Assembly: GCF_005239225.2 (NCBI RefSeq)
Contig: NC_133301.1
Coordinates: forward strand, 501,001-565,000
DNA from: Populus alba
Taxonomy: Eukaryota; Streptophyta; Magnoliopsida; Malpighiales; Salicaceae
Length of the DNA: 64,000 bases
Direction of reading: 5' to 3'
The position numbers were made by a program, and so were the translations under genes. Shown one piece after another: positions 36,661-48,600 of the stretch (its first letter is position 1; each line of letters starts with the position of its first letter). The notes beneath the pieces were generated by a model, which made no database searches, was not told where the DNA came from, and worked only from the letters and a program-made list of their open reading frames with translations.

Positions 36661-36833
36661 TAATCATTTGGGCACTAATTCTTATCGCATTCAATTTCAG
36701 AAAACAAGTTCCTGTTTATTATGCAGTTGCTGACTCAACACCGCGAATCGAGATATTTAATGAGCTAATCCTTCTCCCTGTTGACGATGGAGCTGACGAT
36801 GATGGAATGGTTTTGCAAGATGACCTGACATGA
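36661..36833 (+). pseudogene. Unassigned coding-like terminal exon
   Basis: After an acceptor-like ttcaatttcag ending about 36700, a frame runs KQVPVYYAVADSTPRIEIFN, then ELILLPVDDGADDDGMVLQD, and ends DLT stop at about 36833. Codon usage and acidity look protein-like, and it could be the last exon of a lost gene. No upstream exon is recognisable, so it is treated as a remnant. I do not recognise the family. Confidence 0.35.
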
Positions 36834-37153
36834 AATTTTATGGAATAAAAACCACTTCAGGATTTAGTATGATTAACCTGTCACAGGCACAATCTAAAGC
36901 TTATTCTCCATGAGTCTATCTTGATTCTGAAAATGGCAAATAAAACAAGAACACTTGAGGTTGGTCAATGATTGGAGGCAGTTTTGTTAGTTAAAGATCA
37001 ACTGTAGAGACCATATGCTTCACATTGTCTAACGTGTTTTCCACCTCAAATCTCCTTCAAATCAGCCTGCGCACATGAAATGATTCTTTTTCAACATGGA
37101 AATTGCAACTTGTTTGTGCACAAAATCACACACTCTCTCTCTCACACACACAC

Positions 37154-37161
37154 ATATATAT
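37154..37161 (+). promoter_or_regulatory. TATA box of the PR-1-like gene
   Basis: tatatata lies 70-77 nt before the ATG and directly after a (ca)n run (37143-37153). Confidence 0.55.
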
Positions 37162-37230
37162 ACAGATGTCATACATCAGCTACAAATCACCAATAGAATT
37201 TCCTCACACTCAACCTCTAAACTCTACCAA

Positions 37231-37791
37231 ATGGAAGTTAGAGCCTTGTTTTCATGTAGGGCATTAGGAACCTTCCTCCTCTTCTTCTGTTCTTTCCCTT
37301 TGCTCTCTGTGTCAGACTCAACTCATGAAAACTCCCCTAAACTTCTTTCAAGACGTTTATTAACCACAACGCCTCGTAACATAGTGAAACAATATTTAGT
37401 ACCCCACAACCTTGAGAGAGCAAAGCTAGGACTCCCTCCTCTTAGATGGAGCAAGAAGCTTGCAAATTTTGCTTCATCCTGGGCTCATCGGCGACGAGAA
37501 GATTGTGCGTTGATTCATTCGAATAGCGATTACGGCGAGAATTTGTTTTGGGGCAGTGGCAAGGACTGGAAACCTGGGGATGCTGTTGCTACTTGGGCTG
37601 AAGAGAAAGGTGACTACACCTACAAGACAAATAGATGTGCTCACAACAAGGATTGCCTCCATTACACCCAGATAGTTTGGAGGCAAAGCTTGAAGGTTGG
37701 TTGTGCAAGAGTTGCTTGCAGAAGTGGAGATACATTCATCACATGTAACTACGATCCTCATGGCAATGTCATAGGCCAAAAGCCCTTCTGA
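37231..37791 (+). CDS. PR-1-like secreted CAP-domain protein
   Basis: CAP/PR-1 proteins are secreted, often sterol-binding, and linked to defence or development. The intronless frame from ATG 37231 gives 186 aa. A signal peptide is clear (ALGTFLLFFCSFPLLSVSDS), then a Ser/Arg/Leu spacer and the CAP domain from about residue 50. The putative tetrad is present: His in LVPHNLERAK, Glu in YGENLFWGSG, Glu in WAEEKGDY, and His in the CAP1 signature HYTQIVWRQS. CAP2 is CNYDPHGNVIGQKPF at the very end. An ATG at 37096 is in frame but lies upstream of the TATA box, so the start at 37231, just before the signal peptide, is preferred. The C-terminal 11 residues resemble CAPE peptides. Confidence 0.92.
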   Translation: MEVRALFSCRALGTFLLFFCSFPLLSVSDSTHENSPKLLSRRLLTTTPRNIVKQYLVPHNLERAKLGLPPLRWSKKLANFASSWAHRRREDCALIHSNSDYGENLFWGSGKDWKPGDAVATWAEEKGDYTYKTNRCAHNKDCLHYTQIVWRQSLKVGCARVACRSGDTFITCNYDPHGNVIGQKPF

Positions 37792-39683
37792 ATCAGATAA
37801 GTTTGGACATAATTTCCTCTGTCAGAAGGCAAGCATTTCACTTCATCAGAACTGAAGCATTCTGTTCAGCAGCTAGTTAATTAAAGGGGAACCCTGAGTT
37901 TTGTCCCTAATCTTTAAGACAGTCGTCAATTTAGTCCCAAAAGGAGTTTATAAATTAGGTCCCTAATGTTTTTTGGGTCCTATTTTTCCTTGTGTGATTG
38001 TATTTTTCATTTAATGTACATATTTTATGAAATAAAATTATACCATTTTGAATAAATGTAAATGAAACATGCAGACAGGCATGGACACAAGAACCTAGTT
38101 AAACAACATTTGAATAACTAGGGATCCAATTGAGAAGAATATCTTTCTTTGTGATAAAATTAAGAATTCGGCAATACTTTAGGGGTTAATTCGAGTTTTT
38201 TCTTTTATTAAAACAGTCTAACAACCATGCATATGCTTGTGATTACCAACAGACAGCTCGTTGGAAGTCAAAATCACCAGTATTAATTAATAAAATATTA
38301 TTGGTTTATCAGGGGCCGTTTTCATAATTCATAAAATACAAGTAGCATTGTGAGACATGGTTAATTCTTTTGACCCTTTCTGCTTAAAATGTCTCGAAAA
38401 TTTTATTAATTAATCGAGATATTATTTTAACTTAAATTGCGACCAGATAAAAATATTATTTAAAGATTAAATTGTAGTTATTTTTAATATAGTCTTTGTT
38501 ATTCTATTTTCTCAACGAAGCAGCCCAATAACTCAATAAATTATGACTATCCATTTATAAGGTGCAATTACTCAATACATAAATGAAATTATGCTTCTAT
38601 TTCACGTAAAGGTGGAATTCACACATGCTTTTCATGAGTAGTTTAAGATGTCATCAAGCAATATTTGAGTATATATTTATGTGTGGATGGTAATGGTGAC
38701 TCACGGACCATATTCTTACCAAGTTATTTCTTGTATTGTACCCATATTCCATATCATTATCCGAGTAATATTTATTATTTAATATAAAATAATATACATA
38801 TTGAATTAAAACATACAGGATAAGTTTAAATAGATAGAGTCTTAGAATAATTGAAAAGCTTTCTAGTTCTCTCAATCTCTCATTCTCTGGGTCTCAAGTT
38901 TATGCAGGGAGTGCTCAAGTGGCATGAGTTACCATTCTTCATCATAAAAACTTGAATAGTTGAGTGACCATTGTTTTTTTAAAAAAAAAAAATTATTTGT
39001 TTTGCTATATTATTTGGAAGAGAAATAAAGGCCGGTAAAGCTATCCTCATGGCTGAACCCCTTTGTCTTTTTTTATTATTATTTATATAGAAGAACCTTC
39101 ATTTATCGATTTTTTCTAGTTTTGAGCCTTAAATATCCATATCAAACCAAATTAAAAATATTGTTTGATTTCAGTTTTAAATCTAAGAAAAATAGAAATT
39201 CAAGTTGGTTATTTTTTCAAGTAAAATTCAAATCGAATAAAAAATGCTCACCATTAACATCCATGCCAAAGGAAAGATAAAACCATTATGTTTGAGAATC
39301 CAGTTAAAACTATATTTTTCATTTCAAAATACTCAAAAAGACTAATATACTGTTTGGAATCCAGTTAAATCTATATTTGCTAGAAATTTAATATTTTTAT
39401 ATTTTTAAATCGTTATGATATGATGTTTTTTATATGGTTAAAAATAGCAATTTCAAAACACCTCAAGAAATGTATGCAATCAATGATCAAATACAGGGGA
39501 ACATGCCTAAATTTTATATTAGCGAGAAGAAACAACTCCCAAAAAGCACTACCAAACTACTAGTATAGTGGCATATAAAATTGCCTAACAAAACAAAACT
39601 TAACCACATGAACAAGAGATCTCCACCTTGGCCATACAATAATAGATCACTAGCTAACAATTAAATCCTAATAATCAAAGATT
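37792..39683. other. AT-rich intergenic DNA
   Basis: The first 250 bases include the PR-1-like 3' UTR. ttttgtccctaatctttaag (about 37898) is a phrase typical of plant dispersed repeats and recurs in similar form near 41477. A block at 39310-39470 resembles the AT-rich interspersed family. No gene is seen. Confidence 0.4.
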
Positions 39684-40784
39684 TTAGGCATAAAGCACCT
39701 GACAATTCGAAGGAGCAAAGTCATGAAAAGCTCTTGGGGCGACCAAGACTTGCCATTTCACACAAAACTCTCCTTTGTCTGCCTCGTACACACTTCCTAC
39801 TGCCACGTTCAGCCCACAGGACACCACATACACTTTCCCTTCCACTCCGTTCACGGCGAAGGGCCTCTGCATTGCCTCTCTGGGGAACCTGTCCCCGCCC
39901 ACGTACTGCCACGTGTCGAGATCAGGGACGTACACCTTCATCGGGCAGTCACCGTGCTCTGATATCACAAACAACCTATCGCCGAGCACCACGCTCAGTC
40001 CCGTCCACCCCTCCCTCATCCCATTACTCATCTCTTGCCACGTGTCCTTGTCGGCGTCGTAGATCCCTGCTCTTGGTGAGAACATGAAGGGCCACGTCCA
40101 CCCTTCCGTCACGTACATTCTGTTGCCTACCACAGCTGAATCGTACCTAGCTAGCCCCATGCGCATTTTAGCAGCTGGGCCCCACTTCCCATTCTCTGAG
40201 TTGTAACACTCAACGGCTGTGATTGAGTCGCTTATCCCGGACGCACTACCACCAACGGCTATGATCTTGCCCTTAACATTCCCGGTGGCGAAGAACGATC
40301 GCGGGGTCAACATCGGGGACCCTATGGACCATTGATTCGTAGATGAACGGTAGATAAAGGTGCTGTCCATTGAAGTCTCTGTATCCGACCGCATCCCACC
40401 CAAAACCAATAGTTTCCCTTGACGTGGCAATGAGGTGCATGCAAACGCTGGTGGGCAAACAGTCTTCGGGCAAGGCATGGGGGGTAGGACAAACCAACGG
40501 CCAGATCGAGGGTCCAAAGCCTGCCACTGGATCCTGGCCGTTGATTTATGAAATGCCAGCACGAAGACATGCGGCAAGGAGAGGGACAGAGATTTCTTGG
40601 AGACAAGAAAAGCAGGGTCTGTTATTGCCCTGTTCCATGATGAAGAGACTGAACGTACCAAAGCTTGGTAAGGATATGGAAGGTAGAGAAGACATAACTC
40701 TGCTACCTCATCGGGCAACCCTGGAATCAGAGGCTCAACGTGTTTCTCTTCGGTTTTTTCTTGATTTTCACTCAAATCTGCCAT
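39684..40784 (-). CDS. F-box/kelch-repeat protein (At1g30090-like)
   Basis: F-box/kelch proteins act as substrate receptors of SCF ubiquitin ligases: the F-box binds the SKP1-like adaptor and the kelch propeller binds the target. The intronless frame encodes 366 aa. The F-box is at about residues 20-60 (LIPGLPDEVAELCLLYLPYP). Kelch motifs follow, for example GKLLVLGGMRSDTETSMDST, GKIIAVGGSASGISDSITAV, and NRMYVTEGWTWPFMFSPRAG. It ends RAFHDFAPSNCQVLYA, which resembles At1g30090 closely as far as I recall. The gene is more GC-rich than its surroundings, so the antisense strand also carries open frames; those are shadows. A TATA-like tataaat lies at 40819-40825, only about 35 nt before the ATG. 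Confidence 0.92.
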   Translation of the reverse strand: MADLSENQEKTEEKHVEPLIPGLPDEVAELCLLYLPYPYQALVRSVSSSWNRAITDPAFLVSKKSLSLSLPHVFVLAFHKSTARIQWQALDPRSGRWFVLPPMPCPKTVCPPAFACTSLPRQGKLLVLGGMRSDTETSMDSTFIYRSSTNQWSIGSPMLTPRSFFATGNVKGKIIAVGGSASGISDSITAVECYNSENGKWGPAAKMRMGLARYDSAVVGNRMYVTEGWTWPFMFSPRAGIYDADKDTWQEMSNGMREGWTGLSVVLGDRLFVISEHGDCPMKVYVPDLDTWQYVGGDRFPREAMQRPFAVNGVEGKVYVVSCGLNVAVGSVYEADKGEFCVKWQVLVAPRAFHDFAPSNCQVLYA

Positions 40785-42160
40785 TTCTTGGCACCGGAAC
40801 GGAATGGGGTGCCACCAAATTTATAGCATAGGAGAGATTGAAGAAGAAGGGATGGGAAAAGGGGAGGTGGTGTATGATGACAAGGTAAGATGGGTACTTT
40901 ACAGGGCAAGATAGTTGGCTTGTCAAAAAAGTGAATAATTCTTGAGTAGTTTAATGTTATTTTTAGGACGGTGTTTTTGTTTTTCTAGAAACCGGAATAA
41001 GGGGAAGGAATTTGTAGTAACTTACAAAACAGAAGCTATCCAGTGACGTACCATAATTCCTGCAAATCATGAAATCACTTTACCATAAAACCTGAAGAAA
41101 TCCCAAGAATTCACTGAAATCATGTGGCGGTGATGTAATTGGAAGCCTTCCCGGTGGGGGGAGGAAGTCTAATTCTTTTGATAATCTTGCTGCTGTGGCT
41201 AAGCATGGCTAGATAGCTTTCTAGCTAGCGAGGTTAGGGAGATGGGAAATTTGGACAGGAGAAGGTTTTTGTGGGATTAATGGTTTGGTTTCCTCTGGCC
41301 AACTATGAGATGCAACCACCGAGAGTGGGGTTGGTTTTTTTTTTTTAGCTTTAATAATTAGTGTGGGTGGCCCAGCTCTCATGGCGCTGTTTTGGATGAG
41401 ATCTCATTTATTTGCTTGATATGATATGTGACTACCCACTTGGATTTCTCTATCTTTATTTTGAGAAAATCTCAAATTTTGTCCCTAATATATTATCATT
41501 TCTCAAGTTTCAGCCCAAAACAAGTTATTTCATCGATTGGGTCACTGATGTTTCAAACATTTCTTGTCTGGATTCCTATTCCCGATAAATTTTATGGTAT
41601 TCAAGTTATAGCCGATGTCAACAAATATTAATTAATACCTTAAACATTAATTTATAAAATAGCACTAATTACAGTTTGAATATTATAAAAAGTTTTCTTA
41701 GCCCTTGTTTTTTATAATTATTTATGTAACAGAATGACTTTTTTCTTGAAGAAAATTGGAGAAAAGGGAAGAAAAATATATACTAGTATTAGTATGGATA
41801 AGCATGGTAGGACTCAATTAAAAAAATAATAATAATTTAAGACGATAGAGACCTAACCACTAAACTTTTGGTCTTGGAACAAAATTGAGGATCGGGTAAA
41901 AGGTTACGTGATAATTTGAGGTTTCCTCTTCCCTCTCTCTTTCATGTATAGACATTCTAATCGGTAGTAGGTGACAAGGAAAGTACTCCAAAAAGATTTA
42001 TGTAATCAATAAGTAATTACTAAACTAATCTTGTTTCATGTATCAAGTAAATTTATTTGAGATTAATCTAATTTTGAATATAAAATTTGATAGAAAATTT
42101 TAATTATTTTTTAACAATAAAAAATTATTATTTAATTAACTTAAATATCAATCCAGATTA
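40785..42160. other. Upstream region of the F-box/kelch gene and spacer
   Basis: The promoter side (to about 41400) has balanced composition; beyond it the DNA becomes AT-rich. ttttgtccctaatatattat at 41477 marks a dispersed-repeat-like segment. No gene is seen. Confidence 0.4.
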
Positions 42161-42162
42161 AA

Positions 42163-42613
42163 TCTTGAGCGCAACATTTGTTCCCTGTATTACAATAATA
42201 TTTTTTTAATAATATTCTCTATAATCACAACCACAATTATTTATATTATTCTTTAACACATCCCCTCAAGTAAAAGTCTTTTGGGTTTGAAACTTGCATA
42301 GACCCATATTATCTTGTGCTTAATTTTTATCAAATAAATAAGGATGTTGAGATTCGAACTCGTGACCGCTTGATTATCAAGGCTCTGATACCATATCAGA
42401 GAACCATCTCAATTCAATAACTTAAGCTGTTAGGTGAGGTTTTAAGAAATAATTTATATTATTATCTAACAATAACAAAGAATGATTTTATTTTTTTTAC
42501 CAGTTTTTGTTTGAACTAAATGTTTTGTTTGGACTGAAAAAAAAAAACACACTAAATCTCAAGCGCATCCTTTCTCTGTATTACATTAAATTTTTCTTAA
42601 TAATATTCTCTAC
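42163..42613. repeat. Diverged 60-bp direct repeat flanking the second TRIM
   Basis: taaatcttgagcgcaacatt...aataatattctcta (42163-42225) and taaatctcaagcgcatcctt...aataatattctcta (42554-42613) are related direct copies on either side of the TRIM at 42251-42471. They may be ends of an older element or duplicated host DNA. Confidence 0.5.
42251..42471 (-). mobile_element. Second TRIM-like element, one repeat truncated
   Basis: On the minus strand a 78-bp terminal repeat (42394-42471, starting TGTTAGATAATAATATAAAT) is followed directly by a perfect TGGTATCAGAGCC primer-binding site (42381-42393). A short internal region includes tRNA-like GTCACGAGTTCGAATCTC and a polypurine tract TTGAGGGGATG. 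It ends at the start of a second repeat (TGTTAAAG, 42251-42258) that loses similarity within about 20 nt. It is the same family as the element at 30445-30708, with a better preserved primer site. Confidence 0.75.
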
Positions 42614-45534
42614 ACGTTGCCTTCAACCCTTTGAAGTTTTTTTTTTTTTTTTTTCACTAAAAAAATCTTACTCTAAGTAGTATGAAAATTCTCATTGTGC
42701 CCTGTTCCAAAGGCAGCAGACGTTTTTTCTCTCCACCTTCTATGAAGTTAATTTGTTCCCATTTTAAGTGTGAAGAGAATTTGGTTTGATACAATTTCAT
42801 AGATTTTTCTTGAAGTTTTTAACGAACAATTATTATGCAAGGTACCTGCTTTTTTGTCATAAAAGAGGCCACCCACCGGTCCTTTTCCTCCTTTTTCCCT
42901 CAACGTTTGGTTTGAATTATAATCAACGAACGAGGGCATTGGATTCTATTCTATTAGAATAATTGAAACAATATTGGGTGTGATTTTATTTTATTTTATT
43001 TTTCTGGCTGAAATGATCAGAGTCGAAACTGTGATGAACATTTCAAAATTGAAGTACGTCTCTATCAGAAGTTGGATAATGATTTGTGAAGCGGGCTACG
43101 TAGACCATCCACACATTCATTGTTGCTTGATTTGTTAGGTATGACTTGTAGACAACAGCTCATCTTCTTTCTTCAAGCCAAAGCAAAAATGATGCAACCA
43201 TCTCTCCAAAACAAAAATGATACAAATAATGTGATAGCACAGTTTGGAAACAAGATGCAAATCATGTTTTATATAATTTTAAATTTTTAGATTATTTTAA
43301 TAAAATAATGTTAAAAATAATTTTTAAATAATAAAAAAACATTAATTTATTCATTTCTAGATGAAAAAACACTTTAAAAAATAATTGTTATTATACTCTT
43401 AAACATCATCTAAATCTAGTCCGAATTGCCGGTAGACTCGAAACTGGCCTAGTTTAGGTTTAAAAAAATTAGATTATTGTTGACTCGATTAAACTTAAAT
43501 GACTTAGCGGATCAACCTGTAATTTAATCAAATCCTAGTTTGAAATTTTTTTTATAAAAAAATGATGTTGTTTTAACTCTTTTTTTTTTTTAGATTGAAA
43601 TAACATTATTTTAATTAATCCTAGTTAATTTGTCCAATTCATAACTCCAGCTATAAATATAATTGTAAAACTCAAACCAACTTGACAAGTTTATTTAGAA
43701 CCTAAATCAATTTGGGTTTAAAAAAAACCCTCTGCTGACCAAGTGAAAAATTGATTCAAATCTAGCCAAACTTAGTCTAAATCTAATTTTCAATTTACTA
43801 CTTTTTAAAAAGATATTTTCTTTAAAGTTGTCTTGGGATAATCTACATATTAGATTTTATGACTATTGCTACAGTTAAAGTTAGGTTCAACAACTTCGTT
43901 GAAATTTAATTTCACTTTTCTATAGCATATTGATCATGCTAATTAATTACAAATATTAATGTATTATTGGATTAACTTGAGATGTAGAAGTTGTAATTCC
44001 CCTTTTCTTTTATTAGTAGAAAGATCTAGATTAGAGTGCCATTTTCTCTAAACAAAATTTCTCAAATTCTTCTTTTAATTATTGAATAATCTTACAGAAC
44101 AATAGGATCTTGTAATTATTTGACCTGCATTATAACTCAATTATTTCTTGTTAATTATTGAATCAGAGGTCCGAAACAACAATTAATATATTTAAAATAA
44201 TTGATAATTCTGCAAGAATTTTTAAAATTATTCCCAAATATAAATGAACATTAAGGTGTCCATCCTACCATCATAGGAGAGCGCGAGTATACACTCATAC
44301 ACATTATAAAAATGTTTTTTTTTAAAAAAAAATATTTAAATATTAATTAATTAAAAAAATTATTGGATACATAATTTTAAAATTAAATACATGTACTAAG
44401 AATGACTAGGAGTGTATATTTAAACTATAGTTGAAAAAGAAAATACATTGCTTTAATCATGCATTTGCGTCATGCATAATTAACTAAAGCAATCAAAACA
44501 TCGAATTAACAAGGACATTATTAATATAATAATAACACTTGATCATATATTATATATTAGGTGAAGCTTGGGCATTCATCTCCAGACAGTAATGCTTCTG
44601 CTGAGGTAAATCTCCTTCACACGGCGCCGAAAACCATCCCATATTTTTTTGATTTGACTGTTGATAGAGATAGAGATGTTAACTAGCCATGAGAAATATC
44701 GTTGATTTTGTATCATACTATGCTTCATAAAAAGAATTATTAGCAAGAGTAAAAGAATATGTTTTTATATTTTTAAATTGTTTTGATGGGTTAGGATTAA
44801 AAATATTATTTTAATAAAAAAAAAAGCATTATAAAACAATTTCTAAAATAATATCGTGTTGCCGTACGATGTGGACTTGCGAGGGTGTGGAAGGAACCAG
44901 AGTGGTCTTTTTATGCTTTTAGCAGCTTCTTTGGATTGATCGACACGTGTGTGCAAGAAGAGGGAACCTATTCTTCTCCGAAAAGACATTCATGGACGTT
45001 GCCAGAGCAGCTTTGCCCCACACTTTGATGCTATCTTCAAAGTGGAGCCTCGCATGCTTTTCCTGGGAATGGAATGCTGACCCAGAGACTCAAGAACAGA
45101 TGGAAAAAGTTGTGTAAAAGCGTTCAGATATGGTTGAAAAGAGAAAACCATGCGTTCAAAAGCATGAAGATATGTACTTGAGAGGCTTTTTCGAAATAAA
45201 TATTATTTTTTATCTGCTTTAAATTATTATTTTTATGCTTTTATATACTAAAATATCAAAAATAAATTTTTAAAAATAAAAAAAAATATTTTAAAAATTA
45301 ATTGCTATTATAGTCCCAAAGCTATAAAACATTATCATTATTTTTTTTACGTTTTCTCTGCCGTGAAGGGCGATTGATTACATGGATAAACGCGACAAAA
45401 CATGCTAGAAAAGGGAGACTTTGTTCAAAATCTAAAAGATTTTTCTTGTTGAAATCTTTTTTTATACAGTATTGTTACGTGATTCTCATGGGCGGTATTA
45501 ATTAGTTTGTTCTTAACCTAGTTTTACATTACAC
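42614..45534. repeat. Repeat-rich intergenic DNA
   Basis: AT-rich interspersed blocks lie at about 43255-43400, 44740-44850 and 45190-45320. A segment at about 43410-43760 (gttgactcgattaaactt, gcggatcaacctgtaattta) looks like another dispersed plant repeat. Balanced stretches at 44560-44650 and 44870-45110 show no intact frame or family. Confidence 0.45.
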
Positions 45535-45738
45535 TTTTTTTTTTTTTTTTGGATTCGAGGAAACTCCGGAAAGCGTATTTTGTGGGCCTAGATAAACAAA
45601 TAAAACCCCAGCTGTCCCAGACTCTTACAAGAAGTGCACGTCCTGACTCGAACTCAAGACCTGCTGTGCAGATCTCAAGTCCTTTGCCAGGGGACAAATT
45701 GACTGGATTAGCTCTGATTAGATGTGTTATACAGAATT
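45535..45738 (-). mobile_element. tRNA-derived SINE with poly(A) tail
   Basis: Read on the minus strand, a pol III B-box-like block (GGTCTTGAGTTCGAGTCAGG) is followed by CACTTCTTGTAAGAGTCTGG and CTGGGGTTTTATTTGTTTAT. The 3' end reads TTTCCTCGAATCC and then a 16-nt A run (45535-45550). The structure is that of a plant SINE, and the body resembles Salicaceae SINE families as I remember them. A target-site duplication is not evident. Confidence 0.72.
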
Positions 45739-45779
45739 AATCTGAAACAGCTCAATTTTCTGTATCCCAACACAGGAGG

Positions 45780-46150
45780 CGATGAGCCTGGAATCTCCTG
45801 ATCATTCATGCACTCTATTCTGAAGAACCTTTAACTGCCATTGAACTAGTTGTTGCATACCTGGTCTTGACAGTCAAACTCCTCATCCTGGGAACATGTC
45901 TTGACAACCGAGTGAAAACATAGTGCAGCTGTCTTTCTCTTGCGCCAATGACAAATCTCTTCAACTTAGGAACTGAACTGAAATCAAAGACAACATGCAT
46001 CTTGACCACTACCAAATGCAAAATTCAAGAGATCTGCATTAGAAAGCTTCGTTATCCCTGCACAACAGGCTACGATTAGACGATTTAGGAGAGCCAGTGA
46101 ACCAAAACATAATTTCTCTGGAAGGCTACATCTCATCAGTTTCAATTCTT
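45780..46150 (-). pseudogene. F-box/LRR (FBD-like) gene fragment
   Basis: Minus-strand segments read LKLMRCSLPEKLCFGSLALL, LIVACCAGITKLSNADLLNF, then after a frameshift FDFSSVPKLKRFVIGARERQ and YVFTRLSRHVPRMRSLTVKT. This is the leucine-rich pattern of plant F-box/LRR or FBD proteins. No F-box is attached, the frame changes inside the match, and flanks are non-coding, so it is a remnant. Confidence 0.55.
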
Positions 46151-48490
46151 GTGGTACTAAACATCAAATTATACATAAATTTTAAACATCTTCACTAACC
46201 CCTGTCTAGAACAGATCTTCTGTTCAGATTTCGGTTTTGTGACAGAGTTTGAAAGTTCTTGCTACATCTGCATTGCATTCTAAAATATGACCATCAAAGA
46301 TTTCTGACAGGAAACCAGAAGGGAAATGATTTTTAATGACATACCCTGGCTGCTGAAGTTGAGCCCTCTTTTAATAACTTAGCTGGCTGTTGCATTGTTG
46401 ACAAGAAAGAAGCCTGTCTGGTGTAGTTTAGCCTCAAAACACGCTAGAGTTCCAGATTATAGAGTTATGCTGCGCTTCTACTGAAATTTCGAACAACATT
46501 GTAGGGATCCATCAGCTGCTCCTTGGTACTGAGGCTGTGGAAATTAGGACATTCAATTTGTATTATACAGTCATGCAATTTCCAGTGCGTTTCTGCTGTC
46601 AATTTTACTTATTTGGTTAAGCAGGTTTGTCCTTCCTTTTTCATCAATGAAAATGTTTCCTCTGGTGTCCAAAAATGAACATCAGCGTGTTACTTCTGAA
46701 AAAGCATCTTCATTACTCACAGAAATAACCAAAGCCCAGGTGTTCATAAGGGCCAGCAAAAGATGAACTGCAGCATGTTACAGAAATAACCATAGTCCAA
46801 GAGAATCCAGTCTAGAGAACTTTGAGGCGTAGCCTCCTCCATATCCCAGCAACATCTTCGAACTTAAAGTTTTCAAGGAGGGATTTGTCCGTATCAAAGA
46901 ACAGGCACAAGACGAGGAGGACGAGAAGAACCGATTCCAACTTTGGACTCATTTTATGTTGCATTTGGTTAGTGTTTCATAGCAGAAAAGACATTTACAT
47001 AAAGGATATAAACGAGTTTCATTGAAAAAGAATAGAGAGAAAAACATAAAATAAATAAAATAAAATTTTCTGTCATTTCAAAACAAAAAAGACAGGGAAC
47101 ATGTCCTCTCCATCTCTAATATCTTCCTATTTTTTTATCTCGAGAAGGTAACCACTTCAAATCACGATAAAGTTAGAACATCATAATATGCTCTTTTTCT
47201 TTTTCTTTTTTCTTTTTTCGAACTCCAATATTTTACTGGACTTTTTAGAATAAACTTTAGATTATTCCTGTGACAGGTTATTCTATAAATTCTGAATTGG
47301 CTTTTATACCAGATATTATATTCCAGATCGTCTAGCAGAACCATTCCATCAAAGTCTAAGGTATGCTTTTGCAGAAAGGAAAAGGAAGAGGCTTCAAGAA
47401 TAGCAATCATCACTATTTCGAATTTTATTGAAAAATTAAATTTAACTTTGCAACATTTCTGAAGATTGTAATACTTTCAGGTATTAGTGTAACCTGCAGA
47501 CGAGAACACCAAGTATTATAATTAAATAACTTTTATTTTCATTTTTCTTAAAAAACAAAGAAACAAATGAAAACGTTATGTTTTCAACACACAAACCCTA
47601 TCCTCCTTGTCTTGGCAGTCAAAAAACCTTCAAGCTAGGAACACCGCTAAAATAAAAAAAAAAGAAATATAATGCAAATTCCCAGAGCTTATAAGCAGAA
47701 GCATAATATTCATTGGAAGGCTATATCTGATCGAGGTTATATATTTGAGGCCGGTTCCTAATTCTGATGTTGAAATATAACGTTCTTCTTTTTATATATT
47801 TATTTTAATAAAAGAAATCTCAGTCTAAATGGAGCTACAAATTGATAGAAAATCACTGGACTTTAAAAATAGCCCAATAAGCTACCGTAAAAAAACATTT
47901 TATAAGACATGTCTTAATAGGTAAACTCAAAGTTGAGTCAATGAAAAAATCGTTTTTTTTTTTAATATTTTTTTAATGTAATAATATTAAAAATAATAAA
48001 AATATTATTTTACCAACTAAAAATATTTAAAAAATATCATATATTATAATCTCAAATATTACCTATATCAATACAAGTCAAGTCAATCTATTATTGCATG
48101 TATAAGTATTTTTTAAAAAAATTAAAATTTTTTATTTTTTTTATTATAAATTAGTATTTTTATATTTTTAGATAATTTTAACTATCAAAATTTAATTTTA
48201 AAAAATAAAAGAAATATTATTTTAATATATATTTTTAAATAAAATATATTTTAAAAAATATCCTGCAAAACGCGTTTTACTGTTCTAATGAATTATTGAA
48301 CGAGTTTACGCGACATGACATAAAGATTCTTATCTTAAGAAATAAACAGGAAATCAACTGAGTCGGTCAGAATCTTCTAGACTCACACGGTTAGCACAAA
48401 ACTTCTCTCCTCCTCCTCCTTCCCCTTCCCTTCCCTTCCTGTTATGCTTTCTACATCTTTCCAGACATCTCAAGCATCTTGCTCCAAGTT
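46151..48490. other. Intergenic DNA with possible further F-box/LRR debris
   Basis: Minus-strand fragments such as DKSLLENFKFEDVAGIWRRL (about 46830-46900) look coding-like but are broken. About 47245-47280 on the minus strand (aacctgtcacaggaataatc) resembles plus-strand 36874-36907. From 47930 to 48260 lies another AT-rich interspersed block. No gene is supported. Confidence 0.4.
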
Positions 48491-48495
48491 GTCTC

Positions 48496-48504
48496 TATAA
48501 AATA
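48496..48504 (+). promoter_or_regulatory. TATA box of the zinc-ribbon gene
   Basis: tataaaata lies about 100 nt before the ATG at 48601, with a pyrimidine-rich tract (cttctctcctcctcctcctt) about 90 nt upstream of it. Confidence 0.55.
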
Positions 48505-48600
48505 CCCTAACCCCTGTCAAGAAAATCCACAGTACTCTGACAGGAATCATCGATCAAGAAGAGGAAATTAAGAAGGAAGTTCGAATCAAGAAAGGGAAAG

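Noticed and set aside
39723..40831. Several long open frames on the plus strand opposite the F-box/kelch gene
   Set aside because: They are shadows of a GC-rich intronless gene whose minus-strand frame has clear F-box and kelch motifs.
42340..42400. Possible tRNA gene (GTTCGAATC box)
   Set aside because: The box belongs to the TRIM internal region; no acceptor stem, anticodon arm or A-box at tRNA spacing can be folded.
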